Source: Lingula anatina (lineage: Eukaryota; Brachiopoda; Lingulata; Lingulida; Lingulidae). From it: a stretch of 25,960 nt of DNA. A program made the translations under genes and the position numbers. Below, piece after piece: positions 12,801 through 21,909 of this stretch. Location: contig NW_019775813.1 in assembly GCF_001039355.2 (NCBI RefSeq), positions 500,566-526,525 of the forward strand, given 5' to 3'. The notes beneath the pieces were generated by a model. It was given only the letters and a program-made list of their open reading frames with translations. It was not told the origin of the DNA and did no database searches. Position 1 is the stretch's first letter. Each line of letters begins with the position of its first letter.

Positions 12801-14537
12801 CATCTACAAGGCTATCAGACCTGTCAATATACGTGACGACCATTCCAGAGCGATGCGACACGTATGTTAACTCACCGCGCCCACTCTCAAACCAATCAAC
12901 ATGGTAGTGCAAGTATTCGGAAGCACGGCTGACGTACTCCAGTTGGAGCATGTTAGCTCTTTGTTGAATACAATGGGAGCTCCATGGGCTTGAGGTCTGG
13001 CCACACGGCTGCNAGGTTCGTGGTATTGTCGGAATGTTATCAGTCCATAAAAAATAGCATTTCCATTGGTCATCCCATCGAAAAGTCCGCCGACAGAGTA
13101 GGATACAACATATAAAGATTGGTAAGGCATATTTATTCCCCGAAAGTGTGTACACAAGGGTCCGATCGTCAAAGAAGCATTGTCTCCCCACCCGTCTATA
13201 AACAGGAGCAAGCCAGCATAGGGGCACTGTCCTGCCTGTGGCATAAGCACTACGGGTCTGTCATCTACAAGGCTATCAGACCTGTCAATATACGTGACGA
13301 CCATTCCAGAGCGATGTGACACGTATGTTAACTCACCGCGCCCACTCTCAAACCAATCAACATGGTAGTGCAAGTATTCGGAAGCACGGCTGACGTACTC
13401 CAGTTGGAGCATGTTAGCTCTTTGTTGAATACAATGGGAGCTCCATGGGCTTGAGGTCTGGCCACACGGCTGCATCCAGTTTGAGGCAAAAGTTGCCGAA
13501 AACAACATAGCTGCGACGGACCTGCTTTGCTCAAGGATGACATACAGCTGATGGGTTCTGGCGGTGGTGTTTCCTGTGGTTTGGAAAGAGTATGACGTGA
13601 GATGAACTAATAGTTGTGCTCTTTCGGATGGTCCGTCAAAAATGCGTACAGCACTTGCCAAGTCATTTGTCGTTGCATACAACACCCAGGCCATGTTGAG
13701 AACCTTTCCTATATCTGTCTTAATGTAAAAGTGATGATAAAAATGTGACTGTGACACGAATGTAACGGTATCAAAAGAATGTTCCAATATACCGGTTTTG
13801 TTGATATAAATCGAGTTCATTGTAGCCTTCACAGGTTTCCAAGCACTAGATGACAGAGCTGTGAAAAATGCGCTAAATCCCAGCTGGTGTTCATGTCGGT
13901 CATCGGTCTTATATTCGACTGTCATAAAAGAAGTCGACGAATAGGAATGCCAAGGAAATAAACTGCCACAAAACCTCCCAATTGATGCACTTTCTGTAGT
14001 ATTCCCGTCGTATATTTCTAAATAATCATATGGACAATCCTCGTGAAAAACCAAGTTGAAAATTTCGAATGTGAGGTTAACTATGTAGCTCTTAGGAACC
14101 TCTATATGCCATAGGCAGAATTCATTGGGAAAGTATTCCCCACCTATGGTTCTTTGAGGACTGAATAATCGTCCGCAAGGAGACGTGAAGTGCTTCCACG
14201 ACCTGCAACCAGAATCTCCATGCCCAACATTACAAAATTCCACCATACATTGACCCAAACTGTTCAGATTTTCCCCTGTATACTGCCCATCACCAGAAAA
14301 ATGGGTTTTGAGGCAGTCTGAAACAACTGTCGTGAACACTTCGGCGCTGTACAAACCGATACTTCTATTAGCTTTGGAGTTCTCCAAGCGTCCGTCCTCC
14401 TCTGACACCGTGTCAATCGTTCTGTAAGTTGTATCGACGCTACTCATCCCTTTTACTGGGACCATTCCATCTGTGACAACACCCAGGAGTACAATTAAAA
14501 CGTCTACGCGAAACTGTAAAAACCGCCACGAAGCCAT
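4189..14537 (-). CDS. Multi-exon CUB/C-type-lectin/LDLa/LRR seven-helix receptor (GRL101-like), gene overview
   Basis: One minus-strand gene. Coding order after removing the assembly duplication is 14537-13014 joined to 10632-9388, then 8317-7536, then 6826-4189. Splice phases are 0 and 2 and agree at each junction. The pieces sum to 6189 bases, or 2062 residues plus stop. Approximate domains: signal peptide 1-23; CUB 121-227; cysteine-poor CUB-like module about 234-345; further CUB-like beta-rich modules to about 845; C-type-lectin-like domain 850-1012; second lectin-like domain 1046-1215; seven LDLa repeats 1226-1525; LRR N-cap, repeats and C-cap 1530-1757; seven transmembrane helices about 1763-2020; short cytoplasmic tail. 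LDLa plus LRR plus rhodopsin-like 7TM is the layout of Lymnaea GRL101 and relaxin-type LGRs. The CUB and lectin domains upstream are an addition. The ligand is unknown. It probably acts at the plasma membrane. Confidence 0.85.
6827..7535 (-). other. Receptor intron 3 with purine-rich tract
   Basis: 709-base intron. Minus-strand donor CCAAAG|GTATGA and acceptor tgcatttcag. It splits an Arg codon AG|G (phase 2 on both sides). It contains a purine-rich tract at 7296-7375 and a short TA run near 7238. A small open frame on the plus strand at 7360-7611 is a chance reading across the intron and exon edge. Confidence 0.8.
7296..7375 (+). repeat. Purine-rich (GA/G) low-complexity tract
   Basis: About 80 bases that are almost all A and G on the plus strand, with GA-dinucleotide and G-run stretches such as gagacagagagagagg. 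In the gene's sense orientation it is a polypyrimidine tract inside the intron, about 470 bases upstream of the acceptor. Mirror-symmetric purine tracts can form triplex DNA; that is general knowledge and is not shown here. Confidence 0.7.
7536..8317 (-). CDS. Receptor exon: end of first and most of second C-type-lectin-like domain
   Basis: The exon starts after acceptor tttgtttttag with DHSTMWPDGTTGVTDWYDPE, which continues the first lectin domain from the previous exon's V-Y-I-G-L-R-S-G-N (phase 0). The lectin core W-P-D-G, then R-R-C, N-W-V-Q-I-P-C and A-L-C-M supplies the remaining conserved cysteines. The second domain begins at T-C-P-E-T-W-W and contains R-R-C-Y, A-E-R-L-A-R-E-L-C and G-W-Q-F-G-V-I-D. 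It is completed in the next exon by W-E-I-I-N-C and F-A-L-C-E. Neither domain shows the EPN/QPD or WND motifs of calcium-dependent sugar binding, so protein-ligand or structural roles are more likely than classical sugar binding. Donor AAG|GTATGA. Confidence 0.9.
8318..9387 (-). other. Receptor intron 2
   Basis: 1070-base phase-0 intron. Minus-strand donor GGGAAT|GTAAGT and acceptor tttgtttttag|GATC. AT-rich with no coding or structural signal recognised. The open frame from the exon runs about 80 bases into it before a stop at 9307. Confidence 0.85.
9388..11514 (-). CDS. Receptor CUB-like/lectin exon, haplotype A contig (5' end cut by contig end)
   Basis: 2127 bases open throughout on the minus strand, from the contig end at the n (11515) to the donor at 9387. 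It encodes the end of the first CUB, a cysteine-free CUB-like module (A-V-R-I-F-D-G-P-S), a further CUB-like module (C-G-Q-T to L-F-I-D-G-W-G-D and F-Y-G-L-I-T-F), a long beta-rich region with many N-x-S/T sites, and the start of the first lectin domain (R-G-N-C-Y-N-L, W-A-Q-A-K-D-Q-C). Its right-hand 882 bases (10633-11514) overlap the neighbouring contig (13014-13895) with 14 mismatches. The complete gene uses only one version of that overlap. Confidence 0.88.
9596..11092 (-). repeat. Direct repeat copy A (exactly duplicated at 11516-13012)
   Basis: This 1497-base segment recurs at a constant offset of 1920 bases with no mismatch seen in a line-by-line comparison. It lies wholly inside the receptor exon. 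It is the source copy of the probable false duplication described for the second copy. Confidence 0.95.
11515..11515. other. Single-n contig junction
   Basis: An isolated n separates the end of copy A's contig (…ggtgttcatg) from the start of an exact repeat of 9596 onward. A one-base gap at a precise repeat boundary is the mark of a scaffold join with unmerged overlap. Confidence 0.95.
11516..13012 (-). repeat. Exact second copy of 9596-11092, probable assembly artefact
   Basis: This segment is bounded on both sides by single n bases and is identical to 9596-11092, so it adds no new sequence. If real, it would insert a partial repeat of the CUB-like region, and at 13013 the reading frame would break. 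The 1306-residue open frame that appears to run from 13227 to 9307 spans both n bases. Its first 70 or so residues are an out-of-frame reading, so it should not be taken as a protein. The best explanation is a redundant contig retained in scaffolding. A recent true tandem duplication is the alternative. Confidence 0.9.
13013..13013. other. Single-n contig junction
   Basis: An isolated n joins the end of the exact copy (…cggctgc) to sequence that restarts at the equivalent of 10633. The minus-strand frame of the 5' exon is lost across it, which would truncate the receptor if the join were taken literally. Confidence 0.95.
13014..14537 (-). CDS. First coding exon of the receptor: signal peptide, CUB and CUB-like modules (haplotype C contig)
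   Basis: The preferred start is the ATG at 14537 in context aaaccATGG. It is followed by ASWRFLQFRVDVLIVLLGVV, a convincing signal peptide. An upstream in-frame ATG at 14594 lies before a likely splice acceptor (gcatttatttcag, AG at 14544-14543) and is less likely to be used. The CUB domain has all four cysteines (C-G-R-L-F, F-C-L-W, D-C-P-Y-D-Y-L-E-I-Y-D-G, R-F-C-G), including the acidic residues of the calcium-site pattern. A CUB-like module without cysteines follows, then part of another. The exon stops at the contig end in R-Q-Y-H-E-P and continues in frame with 10632 (M-Q-D-V-L-F) of the other contig. Confidence 0.88.
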
Positions 14538-14545
14538 GGTTTCTG
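14538..14545 (-). other. Probable splice acceptor just upstream of the receptor start codon
   Basis: Minus-strand sequence gcatttatttcag|aaaccATGG is a good 3' splice site ending five bases before the start codon. It implies either a 5'-UTR intron or trans-splicing of a leader. The upstream exon was not found. Confidence 0.55.
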
Positions 14546-14941
14546 AAATAAATGCATGGTTGACGTTATTTACCAAAAAGGAATGAAAAAACACAGATGG
14601 TTGTGTGCCTTTTCTAGTCGGTAATACCTTTGAATTGCCAAGTGGCCAGTATTCTCATCTACTTTTAGTTCAGAAAAGTGATCTCTGTGATTTAAGTCTC
14701 TCATCTATGTATATATACACGTACTTTCTGAAATGATAATTTGTCTATGGTTGTCTATGTTGGTATGGTTTAAAGACTTTCATTGGGCTTTGATTCCATA
14801 AATTTGTGGTCAAACCCAATATTCACACGTAAAACCGTGTGGTAAACAGCTGAAGCGTTCAGTTTTAAAGTCAAAATGCTATAGAATAAGGTCGTCTGAT
14901 TACGATTACCCCATGGAAGGAAGATAAATTTACTATGCGCA
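14546..14941 (-). other. 5' flank of the receptor gene, no gene seen
   Basis: About 400 bases upstream of the first coding exon. A TA-rich stretch (gtatatatacat, around 14706-14717) could act as a TATA-like element on the minus strand, but it is a common simple sequence here and the same motif recurs in the duplicated element further upstream. No firm promoter call can be made. Confidence 0.3.
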
Positions 14942-15621
14942 TGAACTCGCCTCAATCACAGCGGTTATGTGCGGGACAACTGAAAAACTAGATTCGCTTT
15001 CTAGTGTGAGGTGATTGCAATCACACGGCGCACTGAGAAGGGTCGGACAAAAATATACAATAATAGATTGACAACACCCCAATATTAGAGGTAACAAAGA
15101 AACACAGCAACAATAAAAGAGAACTCCTGGCGCTCAGGATGAATGGTAACTAGCAATTAATCTTGTCATTTAAAATATCATGCGAACTGTACAGACTTCA
15201 TATATACCTGATCTCATCAACTATGACAGGAGCAAGCTGAGGCAAACAGCTTCTTAAGTTTCCTCACCATAGACGGTCAACAGCCATTTCTTGATTGAAC
15301 GCTCTTTGAAATATACACGTATATATATGTTTATTCCAAGACCAGGGGCAGGTGTCTCATACCAAATTGTCCATTATCAACGATTACAAAAGCTCTATAC
15401 AGTATTACAGAGATGCCCGGTGGCCGTTTCTTGACAAAGCGCTAATTAAGTTTTTTTTTTTTTGCGCAAATAGCCGCGTGCCCTCTCTCTCACGACAGCA
15501 CTTTGATCTATGTTTTTTCTTAAAGGGACTGCTTTAATGAGTTGAGAGGTTGCTTCAGGCAAAAGTGTATTTGCATGAACACATTTCCTGTCCATTTCAG
15601 TATAATGTTAAACGCTTTCTA
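14942..15621 (+). repeat. Duplicated element, copy 1
   Basis: 680-base unit starting tgaactcgcctca and ending acgctttcta. It aligns in direct orientation with 17532-18308. Long matching blocks include gtcatttaaaatatcatgc, ccaaattgtccattatcaa and atagccgc, with many substitutions and small indels (roughly four-fifths identical by eye). No terminal inverted repeats and no open frame of note were seen. It could be a non-autonomous mobile element or a segmental duplication of the receptor gene's upstream region. Confidence 0.8.
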
Positions 15622-16781
15622 GGTGGACTGAGGTATGTCCCCATCTCTTTAAGATATGCAGACTTTCGAATCTGGGTTTATTCACATATTCTGATTGCAA
15701 CTGAACTTTAATCCTGACGTTACAGATCCCAGAAAAATGGTTACAGCAGGCCCGGCCTTTAAACTTCCCCACCTTTCGATGTACACTTTCTCACCCACCC
15801 ATCCCCCCAAAAGACCTATCACGAAACGAGATAAACCCAGTAATTTCCCATCTTTTTATCGTCCTTAGCTAATTATGGTTCTGTTTTAAATATGCGAAGT
15901 GTGTTTCTATGCATGTGCTTACATACCATTTAAAAAATCCTTGAATCCGTTAGGTTTTCAAATACCATTTGATTATTCTTGTACCATATATGATACTTAA
16001 CACATATCGAAGAAAAACAGATGTGATGGAATTTCATGTGTGCATCAACATGCCTTTTCGTTCAATGTACACGTAATGCGGTCTTTGGTCGGTAACAGGT
16101 GCCTCAGTTTCTCAGTAACTGTGGCCATTATCATTGATTACAAGTGCAGTCAATCTCTTCTCCAAATTCAATTTATGTGCGTGTCTTATGCAGGACAACT
16201 TCACATCTTATATCTATAGTTGTGCATAAAGTTATATGACAGAATGGCTTTTTTAAGTAACAAAACCTTATAGTAACATTAATTATTCCGTAGAAACCTA
16301 ACAGCGGGGTCTATCTTGGTCTTTTGTCAATTTAACTGATACACAATGTACCTGACCGGTAATTTTGAATCATTCATAAGCAATTCAAAATATCTGCACT
16401 CTTACTAAAATGATGTGATATTTTGACAGAATCAAAATAAAGACAAAAAACATAATTAACCATCTCAGTAGTGTTTTAATCATAATTTTATGTTCTTTCT
16501 TCAGATTTTTGTACATGTGAAGATTTTTTTCCTTTGGTTACCATGTGGTCGTCAATTACAAAGTTGGTTATTTATTGACAATAATACGTCGTGTTCAAGG
16601 AAGTATGGATTGAGAAAAGAATGCCAAGTTCATCAAAAGGCAATGCTAATGGCTGCATTACAGAGGTGGTATCTCGTGAAATTGCCACGAACCCGGGTGA
16701 CGCCATCTTTTTTTCCAGGCATTGGCACAATCCAGTTGATGTGTGCTTGGCTGAGCTATAAGACCACCCCTAGAGAAATAC
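15622..16781. other. Non-coding AT-rich interval between the two element copies
   Basis: No supported gene. A plus-strand open frame at 16490-16864 has no recognisable motif and overlaps the pseudo-exon read on the other strand, so it is not listed as a gene. Confidence 0.4.
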
Positions 16782-16964
16782 CTGTCTCAGCTCTTTCATT
16801 TTCTGAGCCTCTATCCTCCTTAAAGCACGGTCCAGATCATCCCTACAATGCTCCATGGAATTAAGATATACAGAAAATTTGCCAATCTAGTTGCTTTATG
16901 TTCTTGTCATTAAAGAATTGTTTTGATCTGCGAGCACGTTAAGGTGGGCAGCAGCAATGCCAAG
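16782..16964 (-). pseudogene. Exon-like segment with two in-frame stops
   Basis: On the minus strand a good acceptor (ctcttccag) and a donor (AGACAG|GTATTT) bound 183 bases, exactly 61 codons in one frame. The frame reads LGIAAAHLNVLADQNNSLMT and, after two stops (TAA 16898-16896, TAG 16889-16887), IGKFSVYLNSMEHCRDDLDR followed by ALRRIEAQKMKELRQ. The last part is a charged, helical-looking sequence. The composition is protein-like and both edges have splice signals, so it is read as a relic exon of an unrecognised protein. Chance is not excluded. Confidence 0.35.
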
Positions 16965-17531
16965 CTGGAAGAGAAAGGTACCATCAAATCGGCCAAAGCA
17001 TGTGACAACGTTTCATTTCATTTACAAGAACGTCCATGTGGACGTCGGCATTGCATTCCTAATCCAGTGCAGCCAAACGCTACCTAGAACTCGTTTGGTC
17101 CTATACATTCTTTTTACAGCGTCCTGTCTGTCGTGAGAAATAATATTGTTTGTCAATCGTCCCTCATCCCAACGAAAGAAAAATAACAATTTGAGCTTCA
17201 ATAACTAGATATTTTTGCCGAGACGCACTTGCCTCGAATGCCTTAATTCAAGTAACAAGCCTCTCCTTGTGTTCCTTTAAATTTCCTTCTTTTAAAATTC
17301 AGAAATAAACTTCCCTTCTCTTTAAAAAGTTAAGCTTTTTCAGTTTACAGTGTCTTTATTTTGTATTTGATATTTCAATCGAATGAAATGCACCGATCAT
17401 GATGTGCGCAGCAGGTGAACATGCACTTTACTAAGGAAATATGGAATGGCTTGCAGACACGCCTGTTATTGAAGAGTGATTCCGTCTCACTGAGATTTAT
17501 GAGGACATAAACACAGAGTACACAGTGTTTG
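16965..17531. other. Non-coding interval, nothing firm
   Basis: No supported gene. A short minus-strand cysteine-containing reading near 17030-17090 ends in C-K-stop but has no start, homology or splice support. Confidence 0.35.
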
Positions 17532-18308
17532 TGAACTCGCCTCAGAGACAGCGGGCGTATGCAGGACAACCGAGGGACTAAATTGGCTTTCTACTGTGAG
17601 GTGATCGGAATCAGATGGTGCACTGAGAAGGGTTGCACGATGATATGCATACCAGAATATATTGAAAACACCCAGTTTTTGAGGTCACAAGAAACACATG
17701 ACAATAATAAAAGAGAACCTCTAACGCTTTGGTGAATGATAACTAGCATTTAATCCTGTCATTTAAAATATCATGCAAATTGTACAGAATTTATATATTC
17801 CTGATTTCATCCAGCACTTTTGACAGGAGCACGCTGAAGCAAACGTCTTCTAAAGTTTCCTCACCATAAAAAGGTTAACAGACATACATGTATCTTGATT
17901 GAACACTTTTTGGAATATACACGTATATATATGTTTTTTCCGAATCCAGTAGCAGGTGTTTTGCACCAAATTGTCCATTATCAAAGATAAGAAAAACTCT
18001 ATACAGTATTACATAGATGCCCGGTGGCATCTTGACGAAGCGCTAATTGTGTTTTGCGAAAATAGCCGCATATCATCCTTTCTCTCACGACAGCACTTTG
18101 ATGTTTGAGTACATAAGTGACTTTTTCTTGCTACTTTTTTTCTTAAAGGGCCTGAAATGTACGTATCACAATATAATCCTGATTAAAATACCTAATAGCC
18201 GCACTGGCGTGTTCAACTTTAGTGAGTTGCTTCAGGTTGCTTCAGGCAAAAGAGCATTTGCATGCATCCATTTCCTGTCCTTTTAAGTATAATCTTAAAT
18301 GCTTTCTA
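17532..18308 (+). repeat. Duplicated element, copy 2
   Basis: Second copy of the unit at 14942-15621, beginning tgaactcgcctca and ending tgctttcta. It is about 100 bases longer because of an insertion around 18105-18225. It shares the palindromic motif acgtatatatatgt with copy 1. The copies lie 2.6 kb apart, start to start, both upstream of the receptor gene. Confidence 0.8.
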
Positions 18309-18603
18309 TTATGTATGCCACAGCAAGTATAGATCTGAGTATCATCAGCGTACATGGGGTACTCATACATGTACATCAATGCCGATAAATGTGAAAAGAT
18401 ATATTCATTTCAATCATATTTTATTTTATATTTTCTCAACAGTTATGGCAACAGCCCGTATTGTTCTGGTTGACAATATTTTAAGTCCTAAAGTTTTGGT
18501 GTTTTTCTCATAAATGACTATCAATACTTTATTGTTGTATGTGCCAGATCGCTGGCATTATTATCGCCATTTCTGTGGTGCTGAAGATTAAGCACGCGCA
18601 AGT

Positions 18604-18623
18604 GCGCGCGCACACACACACAC
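18604..18623 (+). repeat. (GC)n/(CA)n microsatellite
   Basis: Alternating gcgcgcgcacacacacacac is visible directly. Alternating purine-pyrimidine of this kind can adopt Z-DNA; that is general knowledge only. Confidence 0.85.
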
Positions 18624-18674
18624 TAAAACAATATGCTAAGTTACAGAATGCAGCAGAGAAGATAATTTCTGTAC

Positions 18675-18708
18675 TCCTCTAGATGGCGCTACAGGTTTGT
18701 CAAACCTG
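18675..18708 (+). promoter_or_regulatory. AGATGGCGCT motif followed by a perfect hairpin
   Basis: The stretch ctctagatggcgctacag resembles the core of CTCF-type insulator sites (AGATGGCGCT-like). It is followed by an inverted repeat CAGGTTTG-T-CAAACCTG (18692-18708). The motif match is from memory and function is unproven. Confidence 0.3.
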
Positions 18709-20777
18709 GCTAAAACTGCTCAGATTGCAGCATGCGAGAGACCATATAAGGATAGCCAGTGACCCACATAATGCAATTTTATTTTTGGGTGTGTAAGGGT
18801 CTGAAGCTTAATTTTATTAATTTAATCTAGTTTATTTTGAAATATACAGGAAACAAAAGCTTTCTGTGCATTACTATTTTAGTACATTGTTAATCAAATT
18901 TTGTGTTTTAAATTATGGTTACTGCTAAATAGTAAGGGCGGTTTCCTAGCTTTTCCTGCCTCCTACCCTAATGGACCATTTGAAACCTGAACCCTTGGAA
19001 GAGATGTCACTTGTTTTTCAGTTCTGAGTGACCAAGGTGTGGATGCGAGGCGATCAGGATACTAAGTGTATGGATATTTCAGGTTTAACCGATTCAACGA
19101 AACGTTCTAAGGCAGGTTTTAGGTATTTGTCGATAACTTATCTTTGATGCATTTTAAAAAATGGGTTTGACGCCTGCATGTTGAACACTGGGTCAATATT
19201 TCCCCCACGTGACATTTTTGTCCTCCATGCTTCCTTTATTTCATCACGTATCTCATGGCAGTGAAAAATGAAATTGTGCCTCATGTTAACTACAGAGAAT
19301 TTTAAACTACATCGGTAGAAATAGTAGTGGCAGTATTTTTTACATGCGAATAGTCTAGATGGGGAAAATTCTGTGCAATGTCTCTTTTAAAATTTTGGCT
19401 GTTGACTTAAGTGAGTGCATGGTTTGTAATGAAATTGTGTCATAATTTTAGTACAGCAAAATAGTCACAATTGAAAATTAATAACAGGATAAAGATTTAG
19501 TGTTTATATATACTCTAATTTCTTATTTTGGCATGTTTTCACAAATAACACCATAAAATTTAATATTTCGATTCATTGGAGTATGTGATCTAGTATTAAA
19601 ATAGTAACACTGCTTTCTGCGTGACTGATTATGAAATCAGCCATGTTCAAGGCATAAGGGGCGAATTGCTAACGCTAATTTACAAATAATGCTTGAACAT
19701 AATTTTATTTCTTATTTATGGCTTATGCCAATATCATGTTGTCTAATCAAAAACGCTCTGTCTAAAGGAATATGCCATGAATTTTTTACCTCCAAAATGT
19801 AAAGCTTATTGTAAAGAATCAAAACGAGGCATATTTAACACTGCGTAGTCACAAGTAACAAAACTTGTTTTATATTGCCAAAGAATAAAACCGCCTCTTA
19901 TGCCTTAAAACATGATTTACTATAACTATCAGTCCGCGTTTGCCTCCGTGACGTTCGTAAAACTACTCGCGGTATTCTTCAGCAAGGCAGCAAGTTGTGA
20001 CTAGGCGTTTATTTCAATGAAAATGTAATGTCCAAAAACGAAAAAACTTTTTTCATTTTCACAAATGAAGCTCAATTTGACCTTTTCATCAAAAGGCGCA
20101 AAGCAAGGTACCTTGAAAACTGTGTTCACATAATTTTGCACATTTGGTCATTTATGTTACTTATGTCCTTTAAAATGCTTTGAAGGAAATAAATAATACT
20201 GAAGCACTCTTAAGTTATTGATCTAGCAAGTAATACATAATTAAAACGCAAATTGTTTAATGCTTAGTTGACAAAATTCTATCAAAAGACTAGGAATTTT
20301 CACATTTTTTTTATTTTCAATCGTCACTCGGAACTTAGCATTTACAATTTTTTACTTGCTTCGAACTCCTGGAATTAAATTATTAATTTTGAAGGCATGC
20401 TTTGCGGCTTGGGCCTTGAATAAAGCAAAAAAGGAAAACTTATGGAAATTTCAGCAATTTTCCCTTTAGATTTACTTTATCCAAAACTATCGAAAACTAC
20501 GATCTGAAAACCCCGTTTGGGGTTACAAATTTCTATAATTCAATGGCCACCTGTGAAAGCCACAAGTCTTTATCTCCATAGCGAGGGTGACTTAAAATCT
20601 ACGTACTGAAAACTCGGATCTTTCTAAAATTTTCAAGAACATGGATATATTGAACGATTTTTGTAATCTAAATTTGTTCATCTGGATTGTAATCTTAATA
20701 TTTAATTAATATAATTAACTTGTATTTGTGGTATTAATTTGTTGAACAGGCCTCCGTATCTCGAAAGGCTCGCTATG

Positions 20778-20793
20778 TTGCGCACGTGCGCAA
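20778..20793. promoter_or_regulatory. 16-base perfect palindrome with central E-box
   Basis: ttgcgcacgtgcgcaa is fully self-complementary, with CACGTG in its centre and GCGC on both sides. It sits in a small GC/CpG-rich island within AT-rich DNA, next to the contig junction at 20819. It could be a bHLH- or NRF1-like promoter site, but no gene start was found next to it. Confidence 0.4.
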
Positions 20794-20818
20794 GTGTCTC
20801 GATTCCATGGCCCCGTAT

Positions 20819-20819
20819 N
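20819..20819. other. Single-n contig junction
   Basis: Isolated n between cccgtat and gcccagatc. No duplication was noticed across it, unlike the other two n positions, but distance and order across the gap are not proven. Confidence 0.85.
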
Positions 20820-21771
20820 GCCCAGATCTCACTTTTGCATACAGATGAAGGGAACGGTCATGTGATCCAAAGTTTACCACTTTCAAAGTTTTGCTGCTTT
20901 TGAACAATTCTATCTCCGCAGGATCTTCTGTATATCGGCAGCAGATGCAGAAGCGATGCTTATGTTCTCGTATGAGAACATTATTTTATGTTCAGAAAGT
21001 TACAAACCATTTGTTACAAAATTTTGGATTTTGAAATATAAATGCAAGGTGGTATAAGTGATACCATACTTTGTCCCTCCATTTTGCTTAGGTTTGCTAA
21101 TTACATATGTCGCAATTGCTTAAATGCTTTTTTAATAATCAATTTCTGCAGGGGATTATTTTTTTCACATTCCTCATTGAAGTGTATCTCTTATAGACTA
21201 TTTGAACTTATCAGTTACTGGTAAATGTTGAAATTTATTTCACAAACGGCTTGTGGTAATTTTTTTCAAAACATAGAAAATGTTTTTCCTTCCAAGCAAT
21301 AATTGTCGGAAAAGCCATATCCTGAAATAAATTCACAGAACCTTTTGGTTAAAATGAAACAAAAACAATGGCAGAGACATATATGGTTTTTTTGGAAAGG
21401 TGTTAAATTTTGAAATTCTTGGCAATCTTCGAATTTTTCCTACCATTGTGTGGAGGGTTAAACAAGTACTACCAGTAGATCTGCCGTTGTTTTTGTTAAA
21501 AATGAAATTGAAAAATCTGATTTTCATTCTTATCTGAAATAATTTGTTTAATATTAAAACATGATCAAACATTAGTCAAGTAGTCCATTAGATAGTTTAT
21601 TTATAAAATCAAACTTGAGTGAGTCTTAATGCAGATATCAACATTTTTGTTAAATATATGGATATTCAAAACTTAAAATGACTTAAATATTTTTAAATAT
21701 GTCTCACCAATATGATAATACGTCAGTGGAAGTTTATATTGCTCCAAATAAAATACTTGACAATTATTTGC
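20820..21771. other. AT-rich intergenic sequence, nothing firm
   Basis: Open frames at 21042-21224 and 21333-21572 lack motifs, splice context or protein-like composition. No feature is supported. Confidence 0.4.
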
Positions 21772-21842
21772 AAAATAGCTTAGCGTTTTCATTAACCCAG
21801 TGAAACTCTAAGGGTCGGGGTTCGATTCGGGTACTTGGAACA
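21772..21842 (+). repeat. tRNA-like fragment (possible SINE head or decayed tRNA)
   Basis: An A-box-like tagcttagcg is followed about 40 bases later by ggggttcgattcgg, close to the pol III B-box consensus GGTTCGANTCC. The arms do not pair well, so this is not a functional tRNA. Confidence 0.35.
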
Positions 21843-21909
21843 TGTTATGATCTTTTCTAGAAAGGCTTTTAAAAATTCCCTTTAGTTACTATAAAAGAAA
21901 AGTCTACCA

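Larger units (their letters stand above)
18309..20818. other. AT-rich intergenic sequence
   Basis: No gene was supported on either strand. It contains a short GC/CA microsatellite (18604-18623), a hairpin next to an AGATGGCGCT motif (18681-18708), a small perfect inverted repeat aaccccgtttggggtt (20509-20524), and a GC-richer patch with a palindrome near its right end. Confidence 0.4.

Noticed and set aside
12867-13013. C-terminal end of the 575-residue open frame starting at 14594
   Set aside because: After the n at 13013 it reads the exact copy in the wrong frame. The same out-of-frame reading appears as small open frames at 10947-11162 and 13328-13543.
9307-13227. A 1306-residue open frame on the minus strand
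   Set aside because: It crosses both single-n joins, contains the duplicated segment, begins out of frame in the 5' contig and ends in intron sequence. Only its internal part (9388-11514) is real coding sequence.
16490-16864. 124-codon plus-strand open frame
   Set aside because: No motif or start context was recognised. It overlaps an exon-like reading with splice signals on the opposite strand.
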